From Gentiana macrophylla (Eukaryota; Streptophyta; Magnoliopsida; Gentianales; Gentianaceae): DNA of 64,000 nt. Shown here in pieces: positions 12,807 to 24,289 of the stretch. Below the pieces are notes generated by a model that saw only the letters and a list, made by a program, of their open reading frames with translations, did no database searches and was not told where the DNA came from. A program made the translations under genes and the position numbers. The stretch is from assembly GCA_026214975.1 (NCBI GenBank), contig JAOBSW010000820.1, positions 1-64,000 on the forward strand. Direction: 5' to 3'. Every line of letters begins with the position of its first letter. The stretch's first letter is position 1.

Positions 12807-14944
12807 TCAAACACCGCAATAGTCCTTAATCGTAGACTCGGAATTCTTCCAGATTTTGTTTTGTTGATCGGCATAGAAAGTAAGTAAGCCAAGATGATCA
12901 AAAGGCTTATAACATTGTGGATGATCTTCATCAATTAATACTTGTGGTATTTCCAATATTCCTTTTTGGTAAGAGAATAGCCCCATTGAAAACCTCTTTT
13001 CATTCCCATTCATTTTCACTCTATGAATAACTGGTTGCACCCTGCCATTGCTCCATGCCTAATATTCAAAGGGTAAATTGTATATTACATGTGAGCCTAA
13101 CTCGACTTAGAAGACAAAAATACGTTAACAAGCTCAAGCCCAGCTCGAAAGTTACCTAACTAGTTGATATTTAAACGAGCCGAATTTGAACAAGACTTTC
13201 ATTCGTTTAGTAAACGAACGATCATAATTAAATATGCGTTCACCCGGTTTTTATTTTCGGTAATGAAAAACGTAATATAATTCAGTCCAACACAGTTAAT
13301 TAGTTGTATTAATTCAGACCACCCGACTATACAAATATAGTCCATTAGCCCACCCGACCACCAATTCCTGGTTTTGTCCCAGCGTCATAAACTAAACAAG
13401 CTCGAATTCAAACAACATATATCGATTCGATTCGGCTCGACTCGTTAACGACGGCTCACGTGCGTTTTACTGTTGATTGCAAAGGAGAGTGAAGAAAAAC
13501 CTACCAGCATTCCCTCTCCAGCCATAACAACAAAAGATGAAGGCAAGAAGTCAACGTTTATCCATTGACCATCCTTAAGTTTGACTTCCAAAGCATTGAC
13601 TTCATTAATTTGATCAAGTATTGTAATGAAGCTCTTGTCTGTATGGATATGTGCACCCAATTTTGTCTCATGAGGTTCAGGTACATTGTATCTGTTGAAT
13701 CTCAACATATACATTTTTGAAGATATATGATTATTTATAAGCTTTCCATCATCAATGCCATAGCTTTCAAAGACCATCTTGCTCACTTTCTGTTCTAATT
13801 CTACCACCAATTTTGTATATTCTTGGATGATTTCACTGCATAAGTTCATGTAGAATGTGACACACATCATAAAAATGGTGAGAGAGAGCAAATAAATCAA
13901 AAATATTGGATATATAACTACATAAGAATTGCTTTGATGAGAAATTTTTGGGTAGTACATTCACAACGTGCGAATATCCTCATTTACGAGCATTTACGGT
14001 ATCTACAACAAGTACTCTTAGCGGCACACCGAAAATGGTCATAAAAATGGTATAATCATTCTGACTCAACTAATACAACTAATACAACAAAGATATGTGA
14101 GATCCACTCATTATAAAAAATAAATATTTGAGCCTCAACCCATAGAGTCTCAACTGCGATGTCTCTACAGTTTCGTGGAGGATATAAATCGAGGGTTAAG
14201 ACTAATGGTACGGTTTGGGAAGGTTGTCTATACATTCTTTTTTCTTAGATAAGTAGATCGATCGATATAGGTGTATCGAACTCTAACGTCTCACCTGAAA
14301 CAAAATAATATTGTCGATCACTACACCACATGTGTCGTGATACCACTGAGCTTATGCCCCTGAGAGCTGATGATATAGCAATCGGTCCCTTCTTAAATAA
14401 ACGACATATCAAGAAAGGTCTCAATAACACATCATATATATATGTTATGACATTTATTATGTCAGAATAATGATGCAGTATGCGAAAAAGCCAAAAGAAG
14501 ATCAAACCTTTCATTCTCCTATTGAAAAAAAAAAATATATATATCAAACCTTCATTACCTGAATTTGTTATATCCATCATCAGCCCACATGACCTTACAA
14601 AAGCTCTCAATTTTCTTCAAGCTTGTTGCATCCTCGATTCCCAAGCCTTCAAACAAAGGGATTTCTGGGATTTGTCCGGTATAACCGCAAAACGGATGAT
14701 CCGAAGTATTCTGCACTTTAATTTGCATAGATAAATCAAACAACTCCCCCATCATTTTCTTAATCTTAGCCCTTATAACCTGCAGCAATGAAATATCATC
14801 ATCATACACAGCTATAAAAGTGCCATATTCATCAAGGGCATTTTGGACATCTTTGCAGGCAGAAAACCAACTCCTTGTGTTTGGCTTTAAGTTTTGGTTG
14901 GTGAAATTGATCATAGGAAGCTTTGGTAATGTTTTTTGATCCAT
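12807..14944 (-). CDS. 2-oxoglutarate/Fe(II)-dependent dioxygenase, AOP-like, copy 2 (intact)
   Basis: Three exons on the minus strand: 14944-14559, 13835-13505 and 13058-12807, all with GT-AG introns (723 and 446 bp). They join in frame as NKFSEI and GEGMLAWSNGR and encode 322 residues, a usual length for the family. The iron ligands are H and D in IHTDKS, plus H in VIHRV; RFS of EKRFSMG supplies the RxS that holds 2-oxoglutarate. The N-terminal LPMINF and the PLFEGLGI region fit the AOP-like branch of plant dioxygenases. They are soluble and act in specialised metabolism; the substrate cannot be read from sequence. ATG 14944 was preferred over 14953 because it aligns residue for residue with the ancestral start of copy 1. 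Intron 2 contains a repeat rich in CGAGCCG-like words. Confidence 0.9.
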
Positions 14945-14953
14945 GAGGTTCAA

Positions 14954-16410
14954 ATTTTGTTAAATATACTAGCAAAATAAGAACAAGAACGGCTTTTCTT
15001 ATCTTTTTTTAAGTTTTTAGTAGGATAATTATGTGAACAACTTTCATTGTATGAGAAAGTTGTATGAAAACATCTTTAGATTTAGATCCACTGTTTTTTT
15101 TTTTTGGTCAATATAAACCACTTGTAGAAAGTTATTGGTAGAAGATAAGTTTTGTATATATTCAAACTAGATGGCTCTTGGAATAATAGCCAAAAGTCAA
15201 CTATGCATCATTATTATTTTGTTTTGATCTAATTTATTCCTAGTCACGTGCTGATGTGCATACAATGAGTATCACTATTTGCTGGTCACATCGATTTTTA
15301 ATCTGCATATAAAGTGTGTACATGGTTCATTTAAATTATACGTCACTTCACTTCAAATAGAATGAGTAATAAAAAATTTCTAGATGGAGGGTGAGGAAGA
15401 CAGATAAAATCAACAACATACAAGTTGGCTCGAAAATATTTGAGGCACAACAAAAATAGCAACGAAAAGTGCCAGAACTCCATACCCCACTCTTGTGTCA
15501 TGAAAAAGATTTTGCTTCAAGCCCACCTGGTCGAGCGGTCGAGCCTTCCTACCTCTCTAGGATGTGGCCGGACTCGGTGCATATATGCAGCATCCTCTGA
15601 ATACGACTCTTGGAGAAATCATATGTAGATATGCGTGGAGAAAACCTTAAGCTTCCATACCCAACGACCAGAATTAGAGTGTCCGTAAAGGCTTGCACAG
15701 AAAAGCTTCTTGTCAAAAGAATGCTCCGTACATGAGAACCTCGGTGTTGTTCAGAAATGAATATCAAGTCGAACCATAACGCACTTTCAAGAAATTTAAT
15801 CAGACGATTGATATTCTTTATCACCGCCACCCAAACTTGGAAAGTAAGGCCCAAATCATGTTGTTCAAAAGAAAAATCAAAAGGCCCAAGTCACACACAC
15901 CCCAAAGCCTCTTAAAGCCCATACCCCTAATATGCTTAAAAATGCAAAGAGATTTCCAAAGCCTAAAAAGTTTCTTTCAATCTTCTCAATGCATTGGAAC
16001 ATAAAATTTATATCCAAATTTAGATAACAAATTACTATAGTATGAAAATAAAGATTATGCAACTTTTGGAATTTTATGATCTAAAAGAATTACATCAACG
16101 AGAATGATACGTATAGCTTACTTTGTCTACATGGAAGAAAAGTAAAATGGTCTGAACCACACATTTTAAATTAAAAAACTAAAATCCAACAAACCAAAAA
16201 CACATCCTCTATTGATCATAAATTTATATATCTTTTATTATGTAAATCAGCTTATCGCTTTTTTATTTATATATGCTATTAGTGGTTTATTTTTCGTGTT
16301 CCGAGAGAGAGTTATCCCCTAAAAGAAAGTAGCTCCAAACATGGTAATATTCAGCTCCACCTATAAAGTTCAGCAGTTTTACTTATCTAAATTATATGTA
16401 TAGTTCCAGT
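14954..16410. other. Upstream region of dioxygenase copy 2 and spacer
   Basis: AT-rich non-coding DNA that must hold the promoter of the minus-strand gene. No clear TATA box could be singled out. A less AT-rich block at 15530-15860 has open frames on both strands, but I recognise neither product. Confidence 0.5.
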
Positions 16411-16750
16411 CAGGGGTGGAGGCAGAAATTTTTCTTAGGAGGGGCACAATTGTCGATTTAATGTGTTAAGAGGAAAAAATACACAAAATGCCACAAAAAT
16501 CTAAGGAAAAATTCACAAAATTGCAAAAATAAAAATCACATGCTATTCGTAAACGTAAAAAAAAAACCCTAAGGATATTCAGAATGCATGTGTGACCATT
16601 TGAACTCCAGTTAACATTGATCGATAGTCATAAACATATTACTTACTATCACTTTTTAATTTACTATCAATAATGAGAGGGGTATTTTGGTAATTTTAAA
16701 ACATAATTGAGGGGACATATGCCCCTTGCCCCACGTTAAATCGGCCCGTG
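16411..16750. mobile_element. Small hAT-like non-autonomous element
   Basis: The 340-bp insert begins CAGGGGTGGAGGC and ends with the reverse of CACGGGCCGAT, giving weak terminal inverted repeats. It is flanked by GTTCCAGT (16403-16410) and GTCCCAGT (16751-16758), an 8-bp target duplication with one mismatch, as hAT elements make. It codes for nothing. Confidence 0.6.
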
Positions 16751-16926
16751 GTCCCAGTTGGATGTGAGTAGTACTGTAGTAGGGCATTTGATTTGATTCA
16801 ATATACTTCACTACTTAAAAGAAACAAACAAAAAACTTCTTATTCTCACGTTTTATCTGTTTAAGTTGCATGGCTTCCACAATCATGTACGTATCTATAT
16901 TAATAATTCATAAAAGTTGCCTTGTT

Positions 16927-17003
16927 ACTAAACATTATCAATACTAATCATATCATATCTATTATTTTGACATTTATCCATCTCTTTTAATTTTTTCTTT
17001 TAT
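16927..17003. repeat. Direct repeat, left copy
   Basis: About 75 bp starting ACTAAACATTATCAATA recur at 21048-21119 in the same orientation, with a few mismatches and one small gap. The pair brackets about 4 kb of repeats and an LTR-like stretch. Confidence 0.8.
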
Positions 17004-17048
17004 TACCCTTCCTCAAACGGTAGGGTTTGAACGCCGAGTTTATTTTCA

Positions 17049-17378
17049 GATATTTTGGATGCATCTCTACTCCTACTGATCTTCCGATGCTCATAGTTAT
17101 GATATTTTGAAAGCGATCTCCACTCCTACATTTGCCTTCCGAGTCCATAATAGTTGTGATGTTTTGGAGGGCATCTTCACTCCGGTTGTTCTTCCGAAGT
17201 CCATAGTATTGATGTTTCGGAGGGCATCTCCACTCCGGCGGGTCTTCCGGAGTCCATAGTTGTGGTATTTGTGGAGGGCATCACCACTCCGGAGGTTTTC
17301 TTCAGAGTCCATTAGTTGTGTGTTGGAGGGCATCTCCACTCCGGCGGCTCTTTCAGCTCTTCCAAAGTCCATAGTTAT
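17049..17378. repeat. Minisatellite, about 6 copies of a 53-bp unit
   Basis: The unit has the pattern TTTGGAGGGCATC-CCACTCC, then CTTCCGGAGTCCATAGTTGTG. Copies are diverged and differ by small indels. The minus strand has an open frame through several units, but the repeat nature makes a gene unlikely. Confidence 0.85.
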
Positions 17379-17459
17379 GATTTTGGTTGACTCCTCGGCG
17401 CACGTAACTAAATTTCCGGCTCTTCCGGGGTCTTGTTTTGTTTTTGGACTATGTTGCAC

Positions 17460-17695
17460 CGACACTCCAATATGGGTAACGCGTCGGCGCCAGATCCGAC
17501 ACGCGCCCGACGACGACACGCGTCCGACACGCCGACACGGCAGTCGGACACGTGTCGGTTGATTTAAAATAATGTTAAATTAAATTTTAAAACCGACACG
17601 CCAGTGACACGCCCGCGACACGCCAGGGACACGGCAAGGACACGGAGCGACACGCCCCGACACGGGGACACGCGTCCGATTACACGGCTATTTAT
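17460..17695. repeat. GACACG-rich low-complexity stretch
   Basis: Many copies of GACACG and CGACACGCC in a GC-rich block, strongly unlike the AT-rich surroundings. A short AT-rich segment (17560-17595) interrupts it. Open frames across it are artefacts of composition. Confidence 0.8.
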
Positions 17696-17730
17696 ATTTT
17701 TTAATATTTTTTTGTATTTTTGTATTTTTG

Positions 17731-17735
<5 letters not shown>

Positions 17736-17806
<71 letters not shown>
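17736..17806. repeat. (TA)n microsatellite
   Basis: A pure dinucleotide run of about 71 bp. The long YI-type open frames here are repeat artefacts. Confidence 0.95.
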
Positions 17807-17807
<1 letters not shown>

Positions 17808-18293
17808 TCACGCGTCCCCCCTGCTATTGTTTGTCCCTATATTTTAAAGTGCGTATGCCGCCGCTGGTCTGCCTGCAAGGCAGCAAGGCCGTCTGTCCTG
17901 GTCTGCACAAGAATAGTTTTTGGACCTTTGACATTGTTGCCTCAATTGTGACTGCAAACATGGATCTGCATTCTTTAATCACACATAAGAAATAGATGTA
18001 GAATGATGTCAAAAGAATAGACAAGCTGCTACATGTCACAGTTTTGTTTTTTTTTTTTTTTTTATAATTTTTTTTAAATTATAAATTTTTAGAATTATAT
18101 ATAAATGTAGACTCGAAAGGAATGAGAGACACAGAATGAATTGGTTGGGGTGAACAAGTTGAGAGAAAAATTGGTTTATTGTGTGCTTAGATTTGCATTA
18201 AGGACATCATGCAATAATGTATGGATGTTACGGTAAAAAAAAATTTCCTTCTTTTTTTCCGGGTGATGAGTGAAAGGAAGTGGAATATAGATA

Positions 18294-18556
18294 TTCTCCG
18301 TCCCACAAAAACGCCCATTTTGTTGGATACTGAGACAAAGAAATAATTAATTTGTTGTATTTTAATAATGAATAAATAAATATATCCTTAACTAATCATA
18401 AACGCTTGTTTTGGAATATTAAAAGATTATGGAAAATTAAATGTTAAAATATAGGGTATGATTGGAAAAATGTATTTAATGATGTATTGGAAATTTAAAT
18501 CGACACTTTTTATATGACAATTCATTTTTCCGCATGACACTTTTGGGCGGAGGTAG
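18294..18556. mobile_element. Stowaway-like MITE (Tc1/mariner type)
   Basis: The left end TTCTCCGTCCC and the reverse of the right end, CTACCTCCGCCC, resemble each other and the CTCCCTCCGTC ends of Stowaway elements. TA dinucleotides flank both ends (18292-18293 and 18557-18558). It is 263 bp long, AT-rich and non-coding. Confidence 0.65.
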
Positions 18557-19149
18557 TAGATAATTAAGAAAATGGTTTTCGGGTGAAGGACTGAGGATTA
18601 AAGATGTTTTGTGTTTTGTGGACACTGTTGTTATGCGGCATGATGATGCAGGTGCGGCAATGACTGATAAATATATTGTTTGCCAATGGAAAAAGGATCG
18701 GCGAAGGTTCATCATCATTAGCGATTTGAACCTCATCTTGACTCGATATCATAAAAGAAAATCGAACGCGCTATGGAAACGTAAATTAAACCTGAGTGGT
18801 GTTTTATTAATTGATTGATTTGTTACACTACTATCTCCTTTATATGAGAGAGAAAATGAGATAAAAAGTAAATTCAAACTAAATAAAAATAATGATAAAA
18901 TCTTATATTACCCTAATCCTAAATTTAAATCAAACTGTAATATTCCGATTTTGGGAAAAAGCAGACGTATTATTTCATGAAAAACGAATATTATTATTTC
19001 TTTTTCTTCATGGGAGTTAAGTATTTAATTGAGTATATATATATATATATATATATATATTCGAGTTATATGTATATATAATTAAGGGATTATTCTGATT
19101 TTGGTAATTAAAGGACAATTAAGGAAAAAGGATTTATGGGAAATTGGCA

Positions 19150-21047
19150 TTTAAGGAAATTTGCACACAATAATCTCATAACCTAAACACAAAATCGTAA
19201 AATTAGTCTGCAGACGCTCCTTCTCTGCGCAATCAAGAGGAAGAATTAGGGCTTGGTGAGTTTTTCGCACTCAAGCAAAGCTTGACCGCTTTGCAGATCG
19301 AGTAGAGAATTGGAACCGCTGTAGGAGCACATTGTTTGGATATCGATTTTGGGAGTTGTTGCAGCTTTGCAAGGTCGTTCGAACCGCTTTTGGTCGCAAT
19401 TAGGTAAGAAACTCTTCCTATGATCTCGATTATGATTCGTAAAGTTTAGATTATGTTTTTGAGACGTGTAGATGCTAGTAAAAGATGTGTTTTTCGTTGA
19501 TCAAGGATCCTAGGTAATCTTGGGATGATTAGATATGTTTTTCGCTTTTCATCGTGTTGAAAACGAGGTTAATTAAGTTAGAAACGATTCGTAAATCGAG
19601 TGCCAAGATTTTAGCGCTTTGGGAAAAACCAGCGGACGGGCGTCTCGCAACCCAAGAGCTCAGACGGGCATTTGCATAAAGCGACGGGCATCCGAGGTGA
19701 GATTTTGATTCGATGATGTAGCCGCTTTTGGCGCGGCGAGTGTTTGGGGTTTAGTGGACGGGCGCCTCGATTACGGACGGGCGCCCATAGGTTTCAAACG
19801 GCGCCTGGCCTGCTTTTACCTTGTTTTACGGTTTTATCATTCTAGTTTGGTTTCGGGTTTTATAATCATGTTATTACTGTTTTAAACCCTTATTTATGAT
19901 ATGATATCATTGGTTAACCTAAGCAAGCCTGAATTGAGCTTCGATTCGCTCGATTAAAACACCGAATGTACTCTTAAAGGGAGTTGAAGTTCGGATCCAT
20001 TGGAAGAGTATGATAGGGTTTGTGCTTTGATGAATTAGCATTCATCAATGTCTGTAAATTGCAGCCTTGTCCGTGTCTTCAGTGGTCAGGGGAGAGAGTA
20101 GTATTTGTGAGGGAGATTAATTGAAAACACTTAGGTGGTTAGTTAATCATTGTAATAAAACACGTACTTGACTAGTAAAAGATTAAACAACATGTCTCTC
20201 TTGGATAGACACCAGTCTATATCGCGATGTGTGTGCTACCTCTGAAGGTGGAAGAACCCCGTTGGTCAAAAAACCCTAAGTACGGAAGGACTCTACTGAG
20301 GTGTGCGTACTATCGGAGCCTACATATTCTAGCCTCCGTGGATATTGGTGTGATCCACTAATATGTTGCCAAGAGTGTCCCAAAAGTGGATACGCGTAGT
20401 GCCCTTGAGTGCGGTTGTAACATAGATAAGTTAAGTAGTAACGTTTAGTCAATTCATGTTGATGGACATGAGATGAACCCTAGATTGAGTCGGTCACACT
20501 TAAACAACTAAACTTCTAAGTTATCTTTTCTTTAAGAACTATAATTGTGATAATAGCTTCTCTTTCTTATTAAGTACGTTGTACTTACCTCAAATGGATG
20601 TTTTCTATGTGTTTGGGAATGAGAAGACTAAGCAGTCGATAACGTTTACTTAGGAGGAGTTCGAGGATGACATTTGAAAACGCCTCATTGAAGACTTTAC
20701 ATTATTTATTTTGTTATTCATCTATTAGACTTTTCTTAATACCGTTGGATTGCACTTTTGGTCTTTCGGCACTTGAAGATCAAGTTACTTTTCTTTTGGA
20801 TATCGTATTTTTCCTTGAATGTAATAAGTTACATTTCCACCTTTAGATGTTGTTTTATTCTTGGATGATTGGAAATTTTTATACCAGGGTCTTTTGCTTC
20901 GTCATTGCTTTTTTTATACGACTTAAGAGAGAACTGTATTATGAAATGAATTTATTTTTATTTTATACGCGCTCGAACGCTCCTTTCCTGAGGATGATGA
21001 CTTTAGGTTCTAACGGACGTTACACAAACTATCAAATTTTATTTTAA
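19150..21047 (+). mobile_element. Probable Ty3/gypsy-type LTR remnant
   Basis: The stretch has no gene, but it has a leader-like segment with a splice-donor-like GTAAG, GC-rich GACGGGCG words, and near 20650 the phrase GGAGGAGTTCGAGGATGAC. That phrase resembles the conserved part of chromovirus (Del/Tekay-like) LTRs. The ends and target duplication could not be fixed, so the call rests on resemblance alone. Confidence 0.4.
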
Positions 21048-21119
21048 ACTAAACATTATCAATAGTAATCATATCTATTATTTTGACATTTATCCATCTC
21101 CTTGAATTTTTTCTTTTAA
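21048..21119. repeat. Direct repeat, right copy
   Basis: This is the second copy of the repeat at 16927-17003, in the same orientation. Confidence 0.8.
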
Positions 21120-21509
21120 TAGTTTAATATTCTTTTCTTTTCAGTTGGGTCCTACTACAGAAAATTTAACATTCGAGAATGAATTGTACAACTTTTAAGC
21201 AAGAAAAATTGAAAAAGTGCAACTTTTAGAAAAATAATGTAACATTTTTTAATTCTTAAAAACAAACATATTAATAAAGGATTCTAATGTTTTTCGTTTT
21301 GTCAACATATGGCAATATCAAAACATCATTTATTAAGTAACGTTTTGCTCATCTCAATTTATATTCATCCAACAATTTTTATTTATTTTTATGCTAGATT
21401 TCATTTATGATACTTCCATGATGCATTAGACATCATGCCTCCGTTTGTTTTGGGCTGGTTTGGGTTTGAGTTTATTTTATATGGAAAATTAGGGATAAGG
21501 ACACAGTTT

Positions 21510-22190
21510 GGAATATTTTTAAATAACAGGACAACCACATATATAGGAAGAAGGACAACTTTTATAATTTCTATAGCCTAAATGACAACAAAAAAAATTA
21601 AAAATTAAAAATTGCTGACGCGCCTGGAATTGTTGCTGCGTTTAATTTTTTTTCTTCTTTTTCTCCCGATTTTCAAACATTCATATCTTTTGATCTAGAT
21701 CTTCAAACGCGATAAAAAAAAATTACTGAATTTTTTTTTTATTTTATGTTTTTCGTTTTGAGACTTGGTTCGATATAATTAAATCGATTTTCCTGAGATT
21801 CACTGTCGAAATTCACTCAATGAATCTCCCCAGTGAATCCCGAAAATCAATGAATATCGATAGTGAATTTCGAACAATAGTGAATTTCGACAGCGGATTT
21901 TCTGAAATCATGTCGGAATATGTTGAATGTGGTCTCAAAATAAATAACATGAAAAAATAAAATTTGGTGAAAGAATTTTTAAATTTGGAGTTCTAAATTG
22001 AGAGATATGAGTGTTTAAAAAAAATTCATAAGAGAGAAAATGTGTTTTTTTTTTTTTTTGGAAAAAAATGCATCATAAAATTTAAAAAAATAAAGTAAGA
22101 TAGTTTTGTCCTTTATGCAAAAATTTCAAAAGGTTGTCATTCTTCTTAATTGATGAAATGTTGGTGTCATTCCCCCTTTATTTTATATCA
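21510..22190. mobile_element. Possible non-autonomous DNA element with imperfect inverted ends
   Basis: The left side has GGAAGAAGGACAACTTTT, and the reverse of the right side reads AAGAAGAATGACAACCTTTT. Inside, GTGAATTTCGA-like words recur at 21780-21930. There is no ORF, and the exact ends and target duplication are not clear. Confidence 0.35.
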
Positions 22191-22459
22191 CTTCATCAAT
22201 CATTTCTTACAATTTCTCTCATCAATTATTTCTATAACTACAAATAAAAAAATATCAAACTATCCCTCATCATCTCACTTTATTTACTTTATTATTTTTT
22301 TACCATTATTTTATTCATTATACTACTTTATTTCAATTTCTCTCATCAATCATTTCTTTATCTACACAAATTTAAAAAACATTTTAATTTTCTAATTATT
22401 ACTTCAATTATCTTTATCATATTCAATTAGGAAATTGGAAAATCGTGTGTTGTTACTTC

Positions 22460-23200
22460 TCCTATTTGTAAAGAAAGTTTACTTTCTTGCCAAATGCGCT
22501 TTTAGGTATAAGAAAATATTGTCGTTTGACTCACTTTTAACGATTAATAATATTGTCGTTAAACCACCCATTTAGACAATAGGCGATTATTGGCGTAACG
22601 AGACTTGTTTAACGCCAATAATATTGTCGTTAAGTATTTAACGCCAATATATTATTGGCGTTAAACAAGCCTCGTTACGTCAATAACGGTTTAAACAATG
22701 CTATTATTGTAGTTCCCTCTATTATTTTCATCCATTTCAATCACCACAAAAATCTTAACTTTGAAAATTCATACACTCTTCTAAAAAAAATTAAAAATCA
22801 TACATTTAATTCAAAACAAAAACTGGTTGTAATCTTGCACATCATCTTCGTTCATCAAACAAAGGAGTTGATTCATGAACAAAGCTTGACATGGGTAAGT
22901 ATTTTTGTTTTGCAATAACTTCATATCATGTAATGTGTATAGTTTTCATTTTTAGTATGATAGAATGTCAATATGCTTAGAACGCTGATGAATATGCTTG
23001 GAACGCTGATTTTATGTCAATATTTTGGTGAGTTGTTGATAGGGTCCATGTTATTGGCGTAAAACTCGTTTTAACGACATTAATATTGGCGTTAAACAGC
23101 TTGTTACGCCAATATTATTGTCGTTAGAGAGAGTTTTACGAAAATATTATTGTCGTTACAGATGTTTAACGCCAATATTATTCATGTAACGCCATATTAC
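22460..23200. repeat. Palindromic subterminal array of element A
   Basis: At least nine copies or half-copies of a short palindrome, with cores such as ACGCCAATAATATTGTCGT and CGCCAATATATTATTGGCG, occur in two clusters (22500-22690 and 23050-23180). The same motif forms arrays at 44300-45000 and 46180-46860. The left edge also matches the outer edge of the 45-kb copy in reverse. By analogy such arrays are transposase-binding sites near element ends. Confidence 0.75.
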
Positions 23201-23439
23201 AGCGTTGTTTAATAATTAATAGGTTCAGATTGTATTATGTGTAATGTAATAATTAATATAATAATTTTGTTAGCCTTTATTTATAATATAATTGCCTTAT
23301 CTTATTATATGTATATATATGCCCAATATTGCTGACGATGCAACCTAACGAATACGACGATGATAAATAACACATAACACATAACACATATCACAAAAAA
23401 GAACGAATAACGACAATAACATCGACGATTTCCGTTCAG

Positions 23440-23697
23440 CATTATGGTGAAAGCCTCCTCCCGAAAAGCGAGGTTCTTGTAGTTCAGCTGCTTTCGATTC
23501 CACTATTTCCTTCTCACCGTTATGGCCTTCCTCATGCCTCGCAAGAAATGAGGTCTTATAGATAGCTCGTAGAGGATTTGTAGGTTCTTCTATTCATCTC
23601 TCCTCTCAAGAGCTTGGTAAAGCCTCAAATGGAAGTGAGGATCCCTGTAGATTATGTATTTTAGTGCTGTTTCGCCGGACTCGTCCGGCATCTCCAT
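23440..23697 (-). pseudogene. Small element-borne ORF, copy A
   Basis: From ATG 23697 the minus strand reads MEMPDESGETALKYIIYRD, then HFHLRLYQALERRDE. A frameshift follows, after which the homology to the other copies (LQILYE, RKAIT, then a WRLSP-like end) continues in other frames. The uninterrupted form would be about 85 residues. I do not recognise the family. Copies lie at 34404-34520 plus 43784-43925 and at 47193-47450. In each the ORF sits between a palindromic array and a (TA)n tract and reads toward the array. Confidence 0.6.
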
Positions 23698-23892
23698 CAC
23701 TCCTCCCGTGGTTTACTAACAAACAATGCGACAAAATGACACAAAACTTAACATTCAAAATCTCACCGTTACTTGGAAATAATTGACTGTAACAAAATCA
23801 CACAAATAACCAAACAAAACCAAACATCACCGTAACAACTTATATGATGAATGAGTATACTAATTTTTAATCTTACCATTTTAAGTTCTAGC

Positions 23893-24002
<110 letters not shown>

Positions 24003-24146
24003 AATAAATCGCAACAACTTATATGAAAAATAGAGCGACAAGATACTTACTATTAATGATTTTATGTGTGTTTGATTGTTTCATGTCGTCTCTCTTTTAA
24101 TGAAAGTTTTTACTTAATTATTATACATATATAAACATGAGGTTTT

Positions 24147-24215
24147 GTCCGTGTGTATATATATATAATATATGTCATGTTTATATATATTTATATTATA
24201 TATATACACACGGAC
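24147..24215. repeat. Hairpin-forming inverted repeat
   Basis: GTCCGTGTGTATATATATA at 24147 onward pairs with TATATATACACACGGAC ending at 24215. The arms are about 20 bp, with one extra TA on the left and an AT-rich loop of about 24 nt. Confidence 0.75.
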
Positions 24216-24289
24216 ATACTTGAAGGTTTCAAATTACTTATAGATATCGACGTGAGTGATTGTTGATTTTTATCTCGAGATAACAACAT

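Noticed and set aside
15549..15854. A 101-codon minus-strand frame
   Set aside because: Its sequence resembles no family I know, it has no recognisable start context and no paired exon; it is noted only in the spacer entry.
17604..17995. Long open frames rich in tyrosine and isoleucine
   Set aside because: They are translations of the (TA)n tract and the GACACG block, with no conserved domain. The same holds for frames at 23769-24041, 33768-34229 and 53113-53342.
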